Assembly: GCA_947474635.1 (NCBI GenBank)
Contig: CANJJB010000008.1
Location: 1-44,056, forward strand
DNA: 44,056 nt
Direction of reading: 5' to 3'
Source of the DNA: Parachlamydiales bacterium
GTDB lineage: Bacteria > Chlamydiota > Chlamydiia > Chlamydiales > Rhabdochlamydiaceae
The stretch's first letter is position 1. The number at the start of each line of letters is the position of its first letter. Shown piece by piece: positions 25,247 to 34,972 of the stretch. The position numbers and the translations under genes were made by a program. Under the pieces are notes generated by a model. That model was not told the origin of the DNA and did no database searches. It saw only the letters and a list, made by a program, of their open reading frames with translations.

Positions 25247-26905
25247 TTGAGTCGTATACAGATTTTATCAGAAGAGACGATCAATCGCATTGCTGCGGGT
25301 GAATCGATAGAGAGCCCGGCATCTGTTGTGAAAGAACTTGTAGAAAATGCGATAGATGCGGGATCAAAGCGCATTTTTGTTGAAATCAAGGAGGGTGGAT
25401 TTCAACTGATCCGGGTGATTGATAATGGGTGCGGGATGAGTCCGGATGATGCGCTCTTGTCACTTGAGCGGCATGCGACATCGAAAATCAGGGAAGCAGA
25501 TGATTTATCTTCACTTGTGACAATGGGATTTAGGGGTGAGGCGCTTGCGTCTATTAGCGCGGTATCTAAATTATCACTGACAACAGCTACCTCCGATGCT
25601 CCGGGAACGAAAATTGATAGTGAAGGAGGCAAGGTGATTTCACTTGCTCCTTTTCCGAGACGCCCAGGAACAACGATTGATGTACGCTCACTTTTTTACA
25701 ATGTTCCTGCCCGTAAGAAATTTCAGAAATCCTCTAGCGCTTCCGCAGCAGATGTGCACCGTCTTTTGATCACGCTTACGCTTGCTCACCCTGAAGTTAC
25801 CTTTGAATTTGTAAGTCAGGAGAAGGAAGTTTTTTCTTTTGTGAGCACTAGCGAGCAAAAGGTTCGGATAAGGGAAGTTTTTGGTGAGGAGTTTGTAAAA
25901 GAGATGAAAGCAATCGATGTGAAAGTAGGAGAGTATCATATCAAGGGCTTCCTCGGATCTCCTATGCAGTCAAGGTTAAATAGAACAGGACAGTACACAT
26001 TTATCAATCGTAGGGCGGTTACAGCTCCTCTGATTTCTTTTGCTGTGAAAGATGGGTACGGTATGCGTCTAGATTCAGATCGCTACCCTGTCTATATTTT
26101 ACATGTGGGCCTTCCTCCAAGTGTAGTTGACGTGAATGTCCATCCTCAAAAAAGGGAAGTGCGTTTTCAAGAGGAGCAGTTTTTAAAGCAGATGGTAAAA
26201 GAGCAGATAGAGCAATCCTTTCAGTCTTCTAGCCCTAAGCAGTCGGTTACTTTTTCTTGTGAAAAGAAAGAGGATATTTTTGCAGACTGGTCAGCTTCAT
26301 TAACTTTAAGAGAGACGGAAGAAAAGGAGGAGGTTTCTTTTTTTTCTTGCAAGCCAGAGCTTCAGTTGATTGGTCTTTTTCAGCACTATCTTCTTTTAAG
26401 GCTCGAGGGGCTTGAGTCTTTTGTTGGGAAAGAAGATGAGGGGGGAGCGTTATGGATGGACCTTATGGCAGCAAGTGAGAGAATCACTTTTGATCTTTTA
26501 ACAAAAAAAGAGGAAAAAAAGATTTCTCAAGGGTTACTCATTCCTGTGGTTGTCGATTTTGCAAGGGATGAGGTGGTAGAGATCGAAAGAAAGCTCACAG
26601 AAATTGAAAAGATGGGTTTTGCAATACGCCTTGTAAGCAAGCAATCGTTTATTGTAGAAGCTATACCTCCTTTTCTTTCTGCTCAAGAAATACCAGATGT
26701 TTTAAGGCAACTTGCTGGAGAAAAAGATGAGGCAAGCAAGATCGTTGCAAAATTTGCTAGAGGGAGAAAAAAAACGTTTGTGTTACAAGAAGCTTTAGCC
26801 CTTGCAGAGAAAGTTTTGCAGCTGCCAGCGCCTCAGTTAACGCCTTCAGGGGCCCCTATTATTGCACTCATGAGCGACAATGACATTAAAAAACTGTTTC
26901 AGTGA
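25247..26905 (+). CDS. mutL: DNA mismatch repair protein MutL
   Basis: The 552-residue protein opens with the GHKL ATPase of MutL: KELVENAIDAGS, DNGCGM, HATSKI, GFRGEALASISAVS and the GTTIDVRSLFYNVPARKKF strand. NRRAV and VDVNVHPQKREVRF complete the MutL/PMS domain. A C-terminal dimerisation part follows from about residue 360 after a charged linker; I see no DQHA(x)2E(x)4E endonuclease motif, so it is an E. coli-like non-nicking type. The start is TTG with AGAGG 6 nt upstream at 25236-25240. It directs strand removal by recruiting MutS-bound mismatch machinery. The downstream pepP overlaps by 26 nt, as in the mutL-pepP pair of C. trachomatis. Confidence 0.95.
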   Translation: MSRIQILSEETINRIAAGESIESPASVVKELVENAIDAGSKRIFVEIKEGGFQLIRVIDNGCGMSPDDALLSLERHATSKIREADDLSSLVTMGFRGEALASISAVSKLSLTTATSDAPGTKIDSEGGKVISLAPFPRRPGTTIDVRSLFYNVPARKKFQKSSSASAADVHRLLITLTLAHPEVTFEFVSQEKEVFSFVSTSEQKVRIREVFGEEFVKEMKAIDVKVGEYHIKGFLGSPMQSRLNRTGQYTFINRRAVTAPLISFAVKDGYGMRLDSDRYPVYILHVGLPPSVVDVNVHPQKREVRFQEEQFLKQMVKEQIEQSFQSSSPKQSVTFSCEKKEDIFADWSASLTLRETEEKEEVSFFSCKPELQLIGLFQHYLLLRLEGLESFVGKEDEGGALWMDLMAASERITFDLLTKKEEKKISQGLLIPVVVDFARDEVVEIERKLTEIEKMGFAIRLVSKQSFIVEAIPPFLSAQEIPDVLRQLAGEKDEASKIVAKFARGRKKTFVLQEALALAEKVLQLPAPQLTPSGAPIIALMSDNDIKKLFQ

Positions 26906-27929
26906 AAGAATAGCCCGGTTTCAAGCGTTTTTGAAAAAAGAAAAGGTAGAGGGGTGTGTCATTGACAATCCCATCGATCTTTTTTATCTGACGGGTTTGA
27001 GCCTTTCTTTGGGAAGGCTTGTGGTGGTAGCAAAGGGAGCCACTCTTTTTGTCGATGGAAGATATTTCCAAATGTGCCAGCAAAGCTCCCCTGTCAAGGT
27101 AGAAAAAAGCTCTCAAGAAGGGCTTAAAAAGTTTTTAAAAGGAATTAAAACGCTGGGGTTTGATAGCGCCTATACCTCTGTTGACAACTGCGATCATTTA
27201 CAAAAGCTATTTCCTAAAAAATTAAAAAAAATCCGGGGTCCTTTAAAAACAATCCGGGCAATTAAAGATGCAGATGAGATAAGCGCGCTGAAAAAATCAG
27301 CAGATCTTCTGTGGAAAGGTTTTTTGTATATTCGGAAGATCTTGAAAGAGGGAATCACAGAAGAGGCGGTTTCTAAAAAATTTGAGGTGTATTGTTTAAA
27401 TAATGGGGCAGCAGGGGTTGCCTTTGAGCCAATCATTGCGTTTGGAGAAGGTAGCGCGCTGCCTCATCATAGAGCGGGAACGAGATGCTTGAAGAAAGGG
27501 GATATTGTACTGGTAGATATTGGAGTTATTGTGGATAAGTATCACTCTGATATGACGCGCACTTTCTATTATGGAAAGAAAAATCCGCAGTTAGTAGCAA
27601 TGGAAAAAGTTGTGAAAAGAGCGCATAAGGCAGCTCTTAAATTATGCCGCCCTGGAACAAAAGTAAAAAATCTCGATCTTGCAGCAAGGCAAGAGATGAA
27701 GAAATCTGGGATGGAAGATTTATTTGTTCATAGTCTGGGGCATGGTGTGGGGCTTGAGATCCATGAGTTTCCAAGAATTCGAAAAGAGGGAGACGATCAG
27801 GATGTTGTTTTAGAAGCTGGTATGGTAATTACCATTGAACCGGGTCTATATTTACCTGGCGTTGGAGGTATTCGGCATGAAGATACAATTGTGATCACTC
27901 CTAAAGGATATGTGAACTTCTATGATTAA
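26880..27929 (+). CDS. pepP: Xaa-Pro aminopeptidase-like (M24 family)
   Basis: The 349-residue protein has a creatinase/prolidase N-terminal domain (residues about 1-120) and a pita-bread M24 metallopeptidase domain. Metal-binding motifs are visible: VLVDIGVIVDKYHSDMTRTF with two aspartates, GHGVGLEIHEFP with a histidine, and TIEPGLYLPGVGGIRHEDTI with two glutamates. It should cleave an N-terminal residue in front of proline, or Xaa-Pro dipeptides, with two Mn or Co ions. The length is that of a short PepQ/PepP type. It overlaps mutL by 26 nt and the histidine kinase by 8 nt, giving a probable operon of three genes. Confidence 0.92.
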   Translation: MTLKNCFSERIARFQAFLKKEKVEGCVIDNPIDLFYLTGLSLSLGRLVVVAKGATLFVDGRYFQMCQQSSPVKVEKSSQEGLKKFLKGIKTLGFDSAYTSVDNCDHLQKLFPKKLKKIRGPLKTIRAIKDADEISALKKSADLLWKGFLYIRKILKEGITEEAVSKKFEVYCLNNGAAGVAFEPIIAFGEGSALPHHRAGTRCLKKGDIVLVDIGVIVDKYHSDMTRTFYYGKKNPQLVAMEKVVKRAHKAALKLCRPGTKVKNLDLAARQEMKKSGMEDLFVHSLGHGVGLEIHEFPRIRKEGDDQDVVLEAGMVITIEPGLYLPGVGGIRHEDTIVITPKGYVNFYD

Positions 27930-29718
27930 GACTTTTAAGAGATGGACTTTTAGGAAAAAGGTCTTTTTTACGCAGAGCGGGATCTTTTTATTTTTCATGT
28001 TAGTCATGTTTCCTGTAGGGAGGAAAGCTGTCCATCAGATTGTGAAAAATTCTCTAGAAGAGACCTCTGCTGATCTTATTATCGAATTAAAAAAACAAAA
28101 AAATGAAGCAGGGATGATTGATTATCTCAAGAATCAAGATCCCTTTGTCTTTTTTAATGTAGGACTTATCAATGATAAGCATGAGCTTATCTATGATGTC
28201 TATTTAGTCAAACAGCTCAAAGAGGAGTTTGAACCTTTGCATCCCACATCTCACGTGGAGGTGACAGAGGCTTTTGCAAAAGGTAAGGGATACGACATTG
28301 GATGGTCGGAGATTTTTGATCGCAAGCTTGCGTATGTTGCAATTCGTTTTGATTTTAAAGATAAAGTTTATGTGCTGCGTACGGCGTTTCCTTATTCTCA
28401 AGTAGAGATATTGGTTAGTAATTTCCAGCTGGGCATGTTTACGTTTGAAGTTTTATTCCTGGTGGTTTTTACGTTGATTACATGGTGGATTTTTGTTCGC
28501 TTTAGCAGGCCTATTCAAGAGATCATTGAAGCCATTCGACCTTATCGTGAGGGATCTGTAAGTACAGTCCCAAGAATTATGTTAAAGTACCCTTTTAGCA
28601 CCGATTTTAAACAGCTGGCTTCAACATTGAACTCTTTGTCTGAAAAAGTTCAAAGGCAAATCGAAAGTGTCTTAGAAGAAAAAAATGAAAAAGAAACGAT
28701 TCTTGAAACGCTCGGTGAAGGGGTGATTGCGGTTGATAAAACAGGTATTGTGCGCTATCTCAATTTGACAGCGAGTAAAATGCTCGGGATCTCTCCCAAG
28801 CAGCTGCTGGGGGTTTCTTTTTTAGAGCATGCAGAAACGCCTCGTTTCGATCTTTTAAAAAAATGCCAAGCGCTCTTATCTATTGCTCAAGAAGAGGGTT
28901 CCATTGCTATGGACTCTATTTTTTTTGAAGAGGCGCAAAAAAAACAGTACCTTGATCTTATTGTAGCCACTAAAAAAGATGGGCTAGGAGCGGTGATTGT
29001 TCTTCAAGACAAGACGAATCACTATAAAGTGTTAGAAATGGGAAAAGAGTTTGTTGCCAATGCTTCTCATGAACTTCGTACACCGATTACGATCATTAAA
29101 GGCTTTGCAGAAACGCTCCAAGAGATGTCAGATATTCCTCCTGAGCTTTTTGCTGATATCTTAGAAAAAATTGTGCGCAACTGTGAGCGGATGGATATGC
29201 TTGTTAAAAACTTTCTGACGCTAGCAGATATTGAAAATCTTTCAGAGAGCAGGTTCCAAGCATCCGATTTAGAAAAAGTGATTTCTAATTGTAAGGAGAC
29301 GTTGCTATCGCTACATCCGGGCGTGAAGTTAGAGGTGCGTAGTCTTAAGGGTAAAATAACAGTGCCTATCGATCCAGATCTAATTGAAATGGCGCTCATG
29401 AATATTCTAGCCAATGCCGTAAAATATTCTCCTCCGCCTGCGCATATTATTTTGGAAGTACAAGAAAAAGAGAGCAATGTAGAGATTAAGATATCTGATA
29501 GAGGTATTGGGATAGCGGAATTAGATCAAGAGCACATCTTCGAGCGGTTTTATACGGTGAATAAATCCCATACTCGAAAGTTGGGCGGTGCAGGCCTTGG
29601 GCTGTCAATTGTAAAAACGATCATTCAAAAGCATCAAGGGTCGATTGGTGTAACCTCTGTTCTTGGTAAGGGAACTACTTTTACGATTGTGCTTCCTAAA
29701 ACGAGGTTATCTGCGTAA
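27922..29718 (+). CDS. PhoR/PnpS-like membrane sensor histidine kinase
   Basis: The 598-residue protein has a TM helix at about 14-32, an extracytoplasmic domain of about 140 residues, a second TM at about 171-191, a HAMP-like segment, a PAS domain (about 250-355, LGEGVIAVDKTGIVRYLNLTA) and a HisKA-HATPase_c core. The phospho-acceptor H383 lies in ASHELRTPITIIKGF, the N box is MNILANAVKYSPP, and G boxes are DRGIGI and GGAGLGLSIVK. Architecture is that of PhoR/PnpS. No response regulator is adjacent in this window, so its partner is elsewhere. It is tied into the mutL-pepP unit by an 8-nt overlap, and its 3' end overlaps the next convergent gene by 12 nt. Confidence 0.92.
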   Translation: MIKTFKRWTFRKKVFFTQSGIFLFFMLVMFPVGRKAVHQIVKNSLEETSADLIIELKKQKNEAGMIDYLKNQDPFVFFNVGLINDKHELIYDVYLVKQLKEEFEPLHPTSHVEVTEAFAKGKGYDIGWSEIFDRKLAYVAIRFDFKDKVYVLRTAFPYSQVEILVSNFQLGMFTFEVLFLVVFTLITWWIFVRFSRPIQEIIEAIRPYREGSVSTVPRIMLKYPFSTDFKQLASTLNSLSEKVQRQIESVLEEKNEKETILETLGEGVIAVDKTGIVRYLNLTASKMLGISPKQLLGVSFLEHAETPRFDLLKKCQALLSIAQEEGSIAMDSIFFEEAQKKQYLDLIVATKKDGLGAVIVLQDKTNHYKVLEMGKEFVANASHELRTPITIIKGFAETLQEMSDIPPELFADILEKIVRNCERMDMLVKNFLTLADIENLSESRFQASDLEKVISNCKETLLSLHPGVKLEVRSLKGKITVPIDPDLIEMALMNILANAVKYSPPPAHIILEVQEKESNVEIKISDRGIGIAELDQEHIFERFYTVNKSHTRKLGGAGLGLSIVKTIIQKHQGSIGVTSVLGKGTTFTIVLPKTRLSA

Positions 29719-30558
29719 GATCATTTCGTTGTTATCATCGACACAGGCGGTTTGTTTTCCTTTTTTTTTCTTTGAGAAACTTAAGGTTTTTATAAGATAG
29801 TCTTTTTCCATTGGATCCATTGCGTGACTAGTTAAAATAGCTTTTAACTCTTTTTCACCAAGCGGATCTTTTTTTTCTATCTCCTTTTCTTCAATGGTTT
29901 TCATCAAAGCAGGTCCTACAAGCGCTTCTAATACGGGCTTAGCAAGCTCGGGGTAAAGAAGCTTATCATCGGAGTCGGTAAAGAGGCAATAATCTAAAAG
30001 AGCAGGATAGCCTTTATCTGTTCCTACTTCATAGGTTCTTGTTCCTTTGAACATTTTATAGAAAATAGCATCTAAAGAAGGGCTGTCTTTAAAAAGATCG
30101 ATGATCTCTTTGTCTCCTCTTGTGAGTAGAGCATTTACAACTTGATATTCGAGGCCTTCTTTGTAAAAGGGGGCATGTTCGTATAAGGCTTTTATCAGTC
30201 TGACTGCTGCTTTATATTGAAAATCTTGTGCAGAGATTTCTGGTGCTGTAAATTTTGACAGGTTTAATTTTTGTTCTTCGTAGCAGCATTTATCTTTTCT
30301 AAAATAGGTGGAAGAGCGCCGTAGTCTGGGCTCATGATCTTTTTCTTGACCCGTCTGATCTCCTTGAGGATCTTGGGGTTTGTGTGGAAGTCTTTTGTAT
30401 GCAGTTCTTGCAGAGTGGGAATAACTTTGGTGCATCGACTGAAAGAAGCGGTGGGAGGCAAGGGAGCATAGCAAGGTCGACTGCTTTCTATCAGAGGCGT
30501 AGTTGAAAGAAAGGGTCAGTATAATTAAGAAGGAGAAGAGAAAGGGAAGGATATTCAT
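29707..30558 (-). CDS. Exported protein of unknown function, type II secretion-associated by position
   Basis: The 283-residue protein has a signal peptide or single N-terminal membrane segment (about 4-22). The remainder is charged and helix-rich, with an acidic/basic C-terminus and no recognised motif. It follows the pseudopilin-like gene with a 4-nt overlap (ATGA type), so the pair is translationally coupled. In C. trachomatis the type II secretion-like cluster near sctT contains small hypothetical genes after the pseudopilins; I infer this is one of these (CT566-like), by position only. Confidence 0.6.
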   Translation of the reverse strand: MNILPFLFSFLIILTLSFNYASDRKQSTLLCSLASHRFFQSMHQSYSHSARTAYKRLPHKPQDPQGDQTGQEKDHEPRLRRSSTYFRKDKCCYEEQKLNLSKFTAPEISAQDFQYKAAVRLIKALYEHAPFYKEGLEYQVVNALLTRGDKEIIDLFKDSPSLDAIFYKMFKGTRTYEVGTDKGYPALLDYCLFTDSDDKLLYPELAKPVLEALVGPALMKTIEEKEIEKKDPLGEKELKAILTSHAMDPMEKDYLIKTLSFSKKKKGKQTACVDDNNEMILRR

Positions 30559-31100
30559 CGATTAATCCAAAATGGGAATTCAATACTCTGCTTTTTTGTA
30601 GGTAAATCAATTGTGATCTTAAGCATGCGTCTTTCAGGTGTAGAGGGGTTTTTTTTAAAAAAATCTCTAGGCCACTCTTCTACCCAGTGTGATGTTTTAC
30701 TGTCAAAGACAGAAAAATGCAGGGTCGCATGTTTGTCTAATTTTAATAGAACTTCTTGTTTTGTGTCTTTTGTATAGGTGGTTAAGATAAGGGAGCCCTC
30801 GTCTTGGTGGATAAGGGATAAACACTCTCCTCTAAAAGCGCGGTCAGGGTCGAGGGTTGAGGCGTACTTTAATACAAGCGAGTTGTTATCTATCCAGCAG
30901 TCATCTAAGTTAGTAAAAATTTGGGTAAGTCTCGCATAGAGGCGCTCACGGCCGAAGACGATTTGTTTGGTTTGTTCTACTTTGTTTTGTAGAATGTTAA
31001 ACTGCCTTTGAATTTCAAACAAGCCCCCCACGAGGAGAGCTCCAAGTAGCATGCCTATGATAATTTCAATGAGGGTGAAGGATTTTTTTTTGCGTAGCAT
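30555..31100 (-). CDS. Pseudopilin-like protein (type II secretion)
   Basis: From ATG 31100 the protein has 181 residues. It starts MLRKKKSFTLIEIIIGMLLGALLVGG, a class III prepilin signal: a short basic leader, a serine in place of the usual glycine at -1, then F(+1)TLIE with glutamate at +5 and a hydrophobic helix. The rest resembles a minor pseudopilin (GspI/J-like) with no tip motif recognised. Type II secretion pseudopilins are processed by a prepilin peptidase and build the periplasmic piston. Only this and its overlapping partner are present here; gspD-F genes are not in the window. The TTG start 18 nt earlier is unlikely. Confidence 0.65.
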   Translation of the reverse strand: MLRKKKSFTLIEIIIGMLLGALLVGGLFEIQRQFNILQNKVEQTKQIVFGRERLYARLTQIFTNLDDCWIDNNSLVLKYASTLDPDRAFRGECLSLIHQDEGSLILTTYTKDTKQEVLLKLDKHATLHFSVFDSKTSHWVEEWPRDFFKKNPSTPERRMLKITIDLPTKKQSIEFPFWINR

Positions 31101-31215
31101 AAGGAAAGATTGTATCAAAACCCATCAATAATCTCAGCTACTAGGTTTGGGGTACTGCCAAAGTTAAAATGTCACCCTACAGCCTAAACGGGCGCGGTAT
31201 ATTTTTCCCACGTGT

Positions 31216-32922
31216 CTATTTAGGGGTAATCGTCACTTTAAAGATATAGGGAGAGGCCTGTGTATCAGTGGAACAATTTGTATCTAGGATTGTACTTGCA
31301 ATTCCCCCTACAATATAACCCACAAAAGTAGGATTTTTCTCTAGCTGGTCTAAAGAGATAACCCCATTTGGAAAACTCGGTAATCCTTTGGCAGGAATAA
31401 AAGCTGCACTAGCTCCAAAGTAATAGATAGTCTGCAGAGAACCACCTCCACAGGGTCCAGGGGTAGGACCTCCTGAACATGGCGGAGGGAAAGAATTAAT
31501 TATTGGGTATGTTCCGCTCATAATATATTGGCGGTAAATTCCTTGGTTGTCAATTTCAATTGTTGTAACATCATTTGTAAAAGGTAAATTGCAGCAAATA
31601 GTAAAGATGTTTCCTTTTGCAGGTACCCAAGCCGTACAGCAATTGCATTGGGGATTGGGATCTGTATTGCAGCTTGAACCATCACTGAATAATGCCGCGC
31701 TAATACCCCCAAAAAGTAGAGTATACATGCAGTTTTTCTTTATGGAATAAAGCCCTGTAGTTGGACATGAATAGTTATTCATTCCCTGTGCTAAAGAATT
31801 AGGGTCATTTAGACTGAGCATGTGTGAGGATCCATCTGGATTAATTTCGATAGGAACGGTCCAAGCTCCAGGAGCGCCGTTGTTATCACCCGGTGTAAAA
31901 ACACCTGAAAAAGCAGAGAAGCCCATATTGAAAGCTCCGCCGTTTTTCTTGATGATAGGAACCACATTTAAATCTCTTCTCCGATACTCTGGAAGCGGGT
32001 TAGGCTGAGAGCCTATTTTAACGAAAAGATTTCGACCATTGTCTATAATTTGGATAGGGCGGATTTGTTGAGAATAAGTACCATCCAAACTAGTAGTGTA
32101 ATTTCCACTATAATTTTGACCAAAAGCTAACAAATAAGGTTGATGCTCATTTGATTGCAACATTACTCCGCCTGTGACTTGAAAAATGGGATTAAATATA
32201 GTGCGCACGCACTTGGCTGCACTTTTTGCTTTGCGAGAATTTTTAACCCATTTGATTAAATTCGGAACATCAATAGCTGTCAACGTCTGTTTTGTATTCA
32301 TAGTGTTGGAGGCTGTATCTATTCCATATCCGCCTACCAGGTACAATATATTTTTATTATTGGCATAGGAAAATAAAGTATTTGTTGCTGAGAGAATGTC
32401 TATCTGAGGCTGAGAGAGGCCGGAGGATGTATCATAGAGTGATCTATAATAAGTCTCTTTTGTATTCGGATTAATAACAAAAACATTCGTATTTCTTTGA
32501 GAAGGTGAAAATGCATTGACAGTAGGATCTGTATTATCGACATCGTGAAGACCATTTGTTCTTCCTCCAATTAAAAGCCACTCATCTCCATAGACAGCGT
32601 AAGCAAATGAATGAATTCCTGCTGGCAAGCTGAAATCTGCTTGTTCAATAGTTACCCGATAGGGAAGAGAATCTTCTGGTAAGGGAACTGTTATGTTAGA
32701 GGTTTGATTTGCACAAGGTGGACAATCACCAAGGTCATTAGAGGCGTCTGATGGATAGGGTGTATTATTACAGGGTTTGCCTTGATTGGACTGACAATCT
32801 TCGCAACAGGTTGGTTCCTCCGAGAATGATGCCTCGTATTCAGAATTTTGTTTTGCGAGGTAGGGACAGCCTCCAAAACAGTGAAAATTAAACATAACAA
32901 AAAGAGCCATCCAATAAAGCAT
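31216..32922 (-). CDS. Secreted Cys-rich Kelch/beta-propeller-like protein
   Basis: This 568-residue protein has an N-terminal signal peptide (about 1-18), then a cysteine-rich stretch (CCEDC, CPPC, about 25-75). It contains several sequences of the Kelch blade type: AYAVYGDEWLLIGGRTNG, ILYLVGGYGIDTAS, CMYTLLFGGISAA and VGYIVGGIAST. These have the buried GG pair of Kelch repeats but the conserved W/Y positions are loose, so it may be a degenerate propeller. A Pro/Gly/Cys stretch is present near residue 490. It probably works at the surface, with disulfide bonds. It lies 16 nt downstream of the TolB-like gene and probably shares its transcript. No exact family is recognised. Confidence 0.65.
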   Translation of the reverse strand: MLYWMALFVMFNFHCFGGCPYLAKQNSEYEASFSEEPTCCEDCQSNQGKPCNNTPYPSDASNDLGDCPPCANQTSNITVPLPEDSLPYRVTIEQADFSLPAGIHSFAYAVYGDEWLLIGGRTNGLHDVDNTDPTVNAFSPSQRNTNVFVINPNTKETYYRSLYDTSSGLSQPQIDILSATNTLFSYANNKNILYLVGGYGIDTASNTMNTKQTLTAIDVPNLIKWVKNSRKAKSAAKCVRTIFNPIFQVTGGVMLQSNEHQPYLLAFGQNYSGNYTTSLDGTYSQQIRPIQIIDNGRNLFVKIGSQPNPLPEYRRRDLNVVPIIKKNGGAFNMGFSAFSGVFTPGDNNGAPGAWTVPIEINPDGSSHMLSLNDPNSLAQGMNNYSCPTTGLYSIKKNCMYTLLFGGISAALFSDGSSCNTDPNPQCNCCTAWVPAKGNIFTICCNLPFTNDVTTIEIDNQGIYRQYIMSGTYPIINSFPPPCSGGPTPGPCGGGSLQTIYYFGASAAFIPAKGLPSFPNGVISLDQLEKNPTFVGYIVGGIASTILDTNCSTDTQASPYIFKVTITPK

Positions 32923-32938
32923 AATTTATTTCCTTTTC

Positions 32939-33928
32939 TTAATTTTTTTCAGGCAAAGTAAAATCTGCAATAAATATTTGTGGCGCGCCGCCACCCCGTC
33001 TTGAAGTCCATGCAATTTTTTTCCCATCTCTACTAAAAGAAGGCAACCCTTCAAACGTTGAACTGTAAGTAAGGCGATATTCTTCACTTGTTTCAATATT
33101 TAAGATGTAAATTTGGTAGGCTTTATGACCATGTTTAGAAGTAGTGTAAGCAATTAATTTGTTGTTAGGATGCCAAAAAGGGGCCCAATTAACATGCTCA
33201 TTGTTTGTTAATTGTTTCTCTTCTGTTCCATTAAAATTGATCAAATAGAGTTGGAGCAGATCTTTATTTTCTCTGTCTGCTCGAAAAATAACCCGTTCTC
33301 CATCGGGTGAGAAAAATGGGCCTCCATTATAACACTCATCTGTACGTGTTAGGCTTCTTATATTTGACCCATCAGCATCGCAAATATAAATATTCATGCT
33401 TCCGCTTTCGTTGCTTGCATAGACAATGTGCTTTCCATCTGGCGAATACCCACATTCAGCGTGATACGCTGGGCCTGATGTTAAACACTTGAGAGATGAT
33501 CCATCTAGTTCTGCTGCATATATCTGCATGTAAGGCGTCAAATCCCATACATATTTTTGTGAAGGCGGCTCATCTATTTTTTCTTTGAGCAATGGAGATT
33601 CATGACTTGAGGCAAATATAATCCCCTTCCCATCCGGATGGTAAAAGCCGCATGTGCATTTACCTTTTCCAGTACTTACCATGACCGGAGATCTCGTTTT
33701 TAGATCCATAGTGTATATTTGATAGTTTTTCTGCCCCGCAGGAACTGCCTGAAAAATAATCGATGTCCCATCTGGAGAAAAATATGCTTCACCAGCTTTA
33801 TCGAATTCCATCGAGGGAAATGTGACTTGTTCAATATTTTGTAGGCAGTGATCTTCTTGTATAGAGTCAATTGTAATATTTCCCCATAGAAAGGAACTTA
33901 AGCCAAGCGCCAGAATGAAAATCTTCAT
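32939..33928 (-). CDS. TolB-like/WD40-type PD40 beta-propeller, secreted
   Basis: The 329-residue protein has a signal peptide (about 1-17) and at least five PD40 repeats: YFSPDGTSIIFQAV, YHPDGKGIIFAS, YSPDGKHIVYASN, FSPDGERVIFRAD, WHPNNKLIAYTT and FSRDGKKIAWTS, each followed by an IYxxxxdG-type strand. This is the TolB C-terminal propeller or a related secreted WD40-type protein, but the N-terminal TolB domain is missing, so it is not the Tol-Pal TolB proper. It may bind an envelope partner. It heads a two-gene unit with the Kelch-like gene and diverges from the outer-membrane barrel gene. Confidence 0.8.
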   Translation of the reverse strand: MKIFILALGLSSFLWGNITIDSIQEDHCLQNIEQVTFPSMEFDKAGEAYFSPDGTSIIFQAVPAGQKNYQIYTMDLKTRSPVMVSTGKGKCTCGFYHPDGKGIIFASSHESPLLKEKIDEPPSQKYVWDLTPYMQIYAAELDGSSLKCLTSGPAYHAECGYSPDGKHIVYASNESGSMNIYICDADGSNIRSLTRTDECYNGGPFFSPDGERVIFRADRENKDLLQLYLINFNGTEEKQLTNNEHVNWAPFWHPNNKLIAYTTSKHGHKAYQIYILNIETSEEYRLTYSSTFEGLPSFSRDGKKIAWTSRRGGGAPQIFIADFTLPEKN

Positions 33929-34016
33929 AAAAACAAATCCTCAACTGATTTTTTTTAATGCAGAAATTGATCCTAATATGTTATTTGAATTATTCGCAAT
34001 GATAAAGGAAAAAATT

Positions 34017-34964
34017 ATGTTCCAAGATTTCAAAATGCGTATTTTATGTTTAGGGGTTTTTATGCTTTGTCAGGATCAAATTTTTGCGCAGGAATCTCAT
34101 TTGCCAACATCGTCATCTGATAGCATTCAAAAGCCTATTTATTATACTTCCTGGTGTCCCATTGAAGTTGATTTTACGCTTGCTTTTGATGATTTCCGTA
34201 GCCTTCCTGAAGGAAGTTTTGAAGGAAATTGGGGCGGGCTCACAGCTCTTAACTTAAAAGCGCCTCTTCCAGCTTCATTTTCTGTCCAATTAGGGGGTAG
34301 TTATGGGTTCTACAACTGGTATGGAAAGTCGTCAATACTTGCCAATAATCCAGATTCTTTACAGCAACAAGGATTTATTACTCTTGCAGCTTCTAGGCAG
34401 ACAGAAAAGCCTTCTGGGATAAATGCAGGTGTTGCCTATGATTGCATGCTGAATGATAATTTTGGCTTATTTGGGGTCAATCCTTTTTTCTATCAAATTC
34501 GAGGACAGATTGGTTACTTAATTAAGGGAGGCAATGAAATTGGTGCTTGGGCGTCATACGGGATCAATATTGCTAATGAGAACGTCCAAGAAATTCCTCT
34601 TCGATTCAGAGCGGTAAGTCAGGCTAATTTATTTTGGTGCCATTATTACAAAAATAATGGCTATACTATGGTTTGGGCAGGGACTCCTTATAGAAGAGGA
34701 TTGATGTATACTTCGGGTCGCCCAGGAACATTTACTCTGGGAGCTCAATTTTCTGTTCCAATGACCAAATATTTTAACCTTCAAGGAACTGCTGCTTATA
34801 TGGGTCCTAGAACAATTTCAGAAATAAGTCCTTCTTCAAATTATGCTGTAGATATTTCGATTGGGATTACTTACGCTTTAGGTAAAAGAAGAGTTGTTCA
34901 GACTCCTTATATGACTCCAGCTAATAACAGTAATTTTATTACAGACACTAACCACAACTTTTAA
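34017..34964 (+). CDS. Outer-membrane beta-barrel protein, unknown
   Basis: From ATG 34017 (AAAGGAA upstream at 34004-34010) the protein has 315 residues and a signal peptide (about 7-24). The longer frame starting at 33915 is out of keeping with a signal peptide. The mature part has alternating beta-strand patterns such as FSVQLGGSYGFYNWYG, GYLIKGGNEIGAWASYG and FTLGAQFSVPMTKYFNLQGTAAYMG, consistent with a barrel of 10 or more strands. The end is not the typical F/Y terminal signal (ends NHNF, F last, which may serve). It does not have the DASFIYW motif of the other MOMP-like genes. It is between the TolB/Kelch pair and the GT10 gene. Role unknown. Confidence 0.65.
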   Translation: MFQDFKMRILCLGVFMLCQDQIFAQESHLPTSSSDSIQKPIYYTSWCPIEVDFTLAFDDFRSLPEGSFEGNWGGLTALNLKAPLPASFSVQLGGSYGFYNWYGKSSILANNPDSLQQQGFITLAASRQTEKPSGINAGVAYDCMLNDNFGLFGVNPFFYQIRGQIGYLIKGGNEIGAWASYGINIANENVQEIPLRFRAVSQANLFWCHYYKNNGYTMVWAGTPYRRGLMYTSGRPGTFTLGAQFSVPMTKYFNLQGTAAYMGPRTISEISPSSNYAVDISIGITYALGKRRVVQTPYMTPANNSNFITDTNHNF

Positions 34965-34972
34965 TCACATCC

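Noticed and set aside
33915-34016. N-terminal extension of the outer-membrane barrel frame
   Set aside because: It overlaps the divergent TolB-like gene start and would bury the signal peptide; AAAGGAA before 34017 gives the start.
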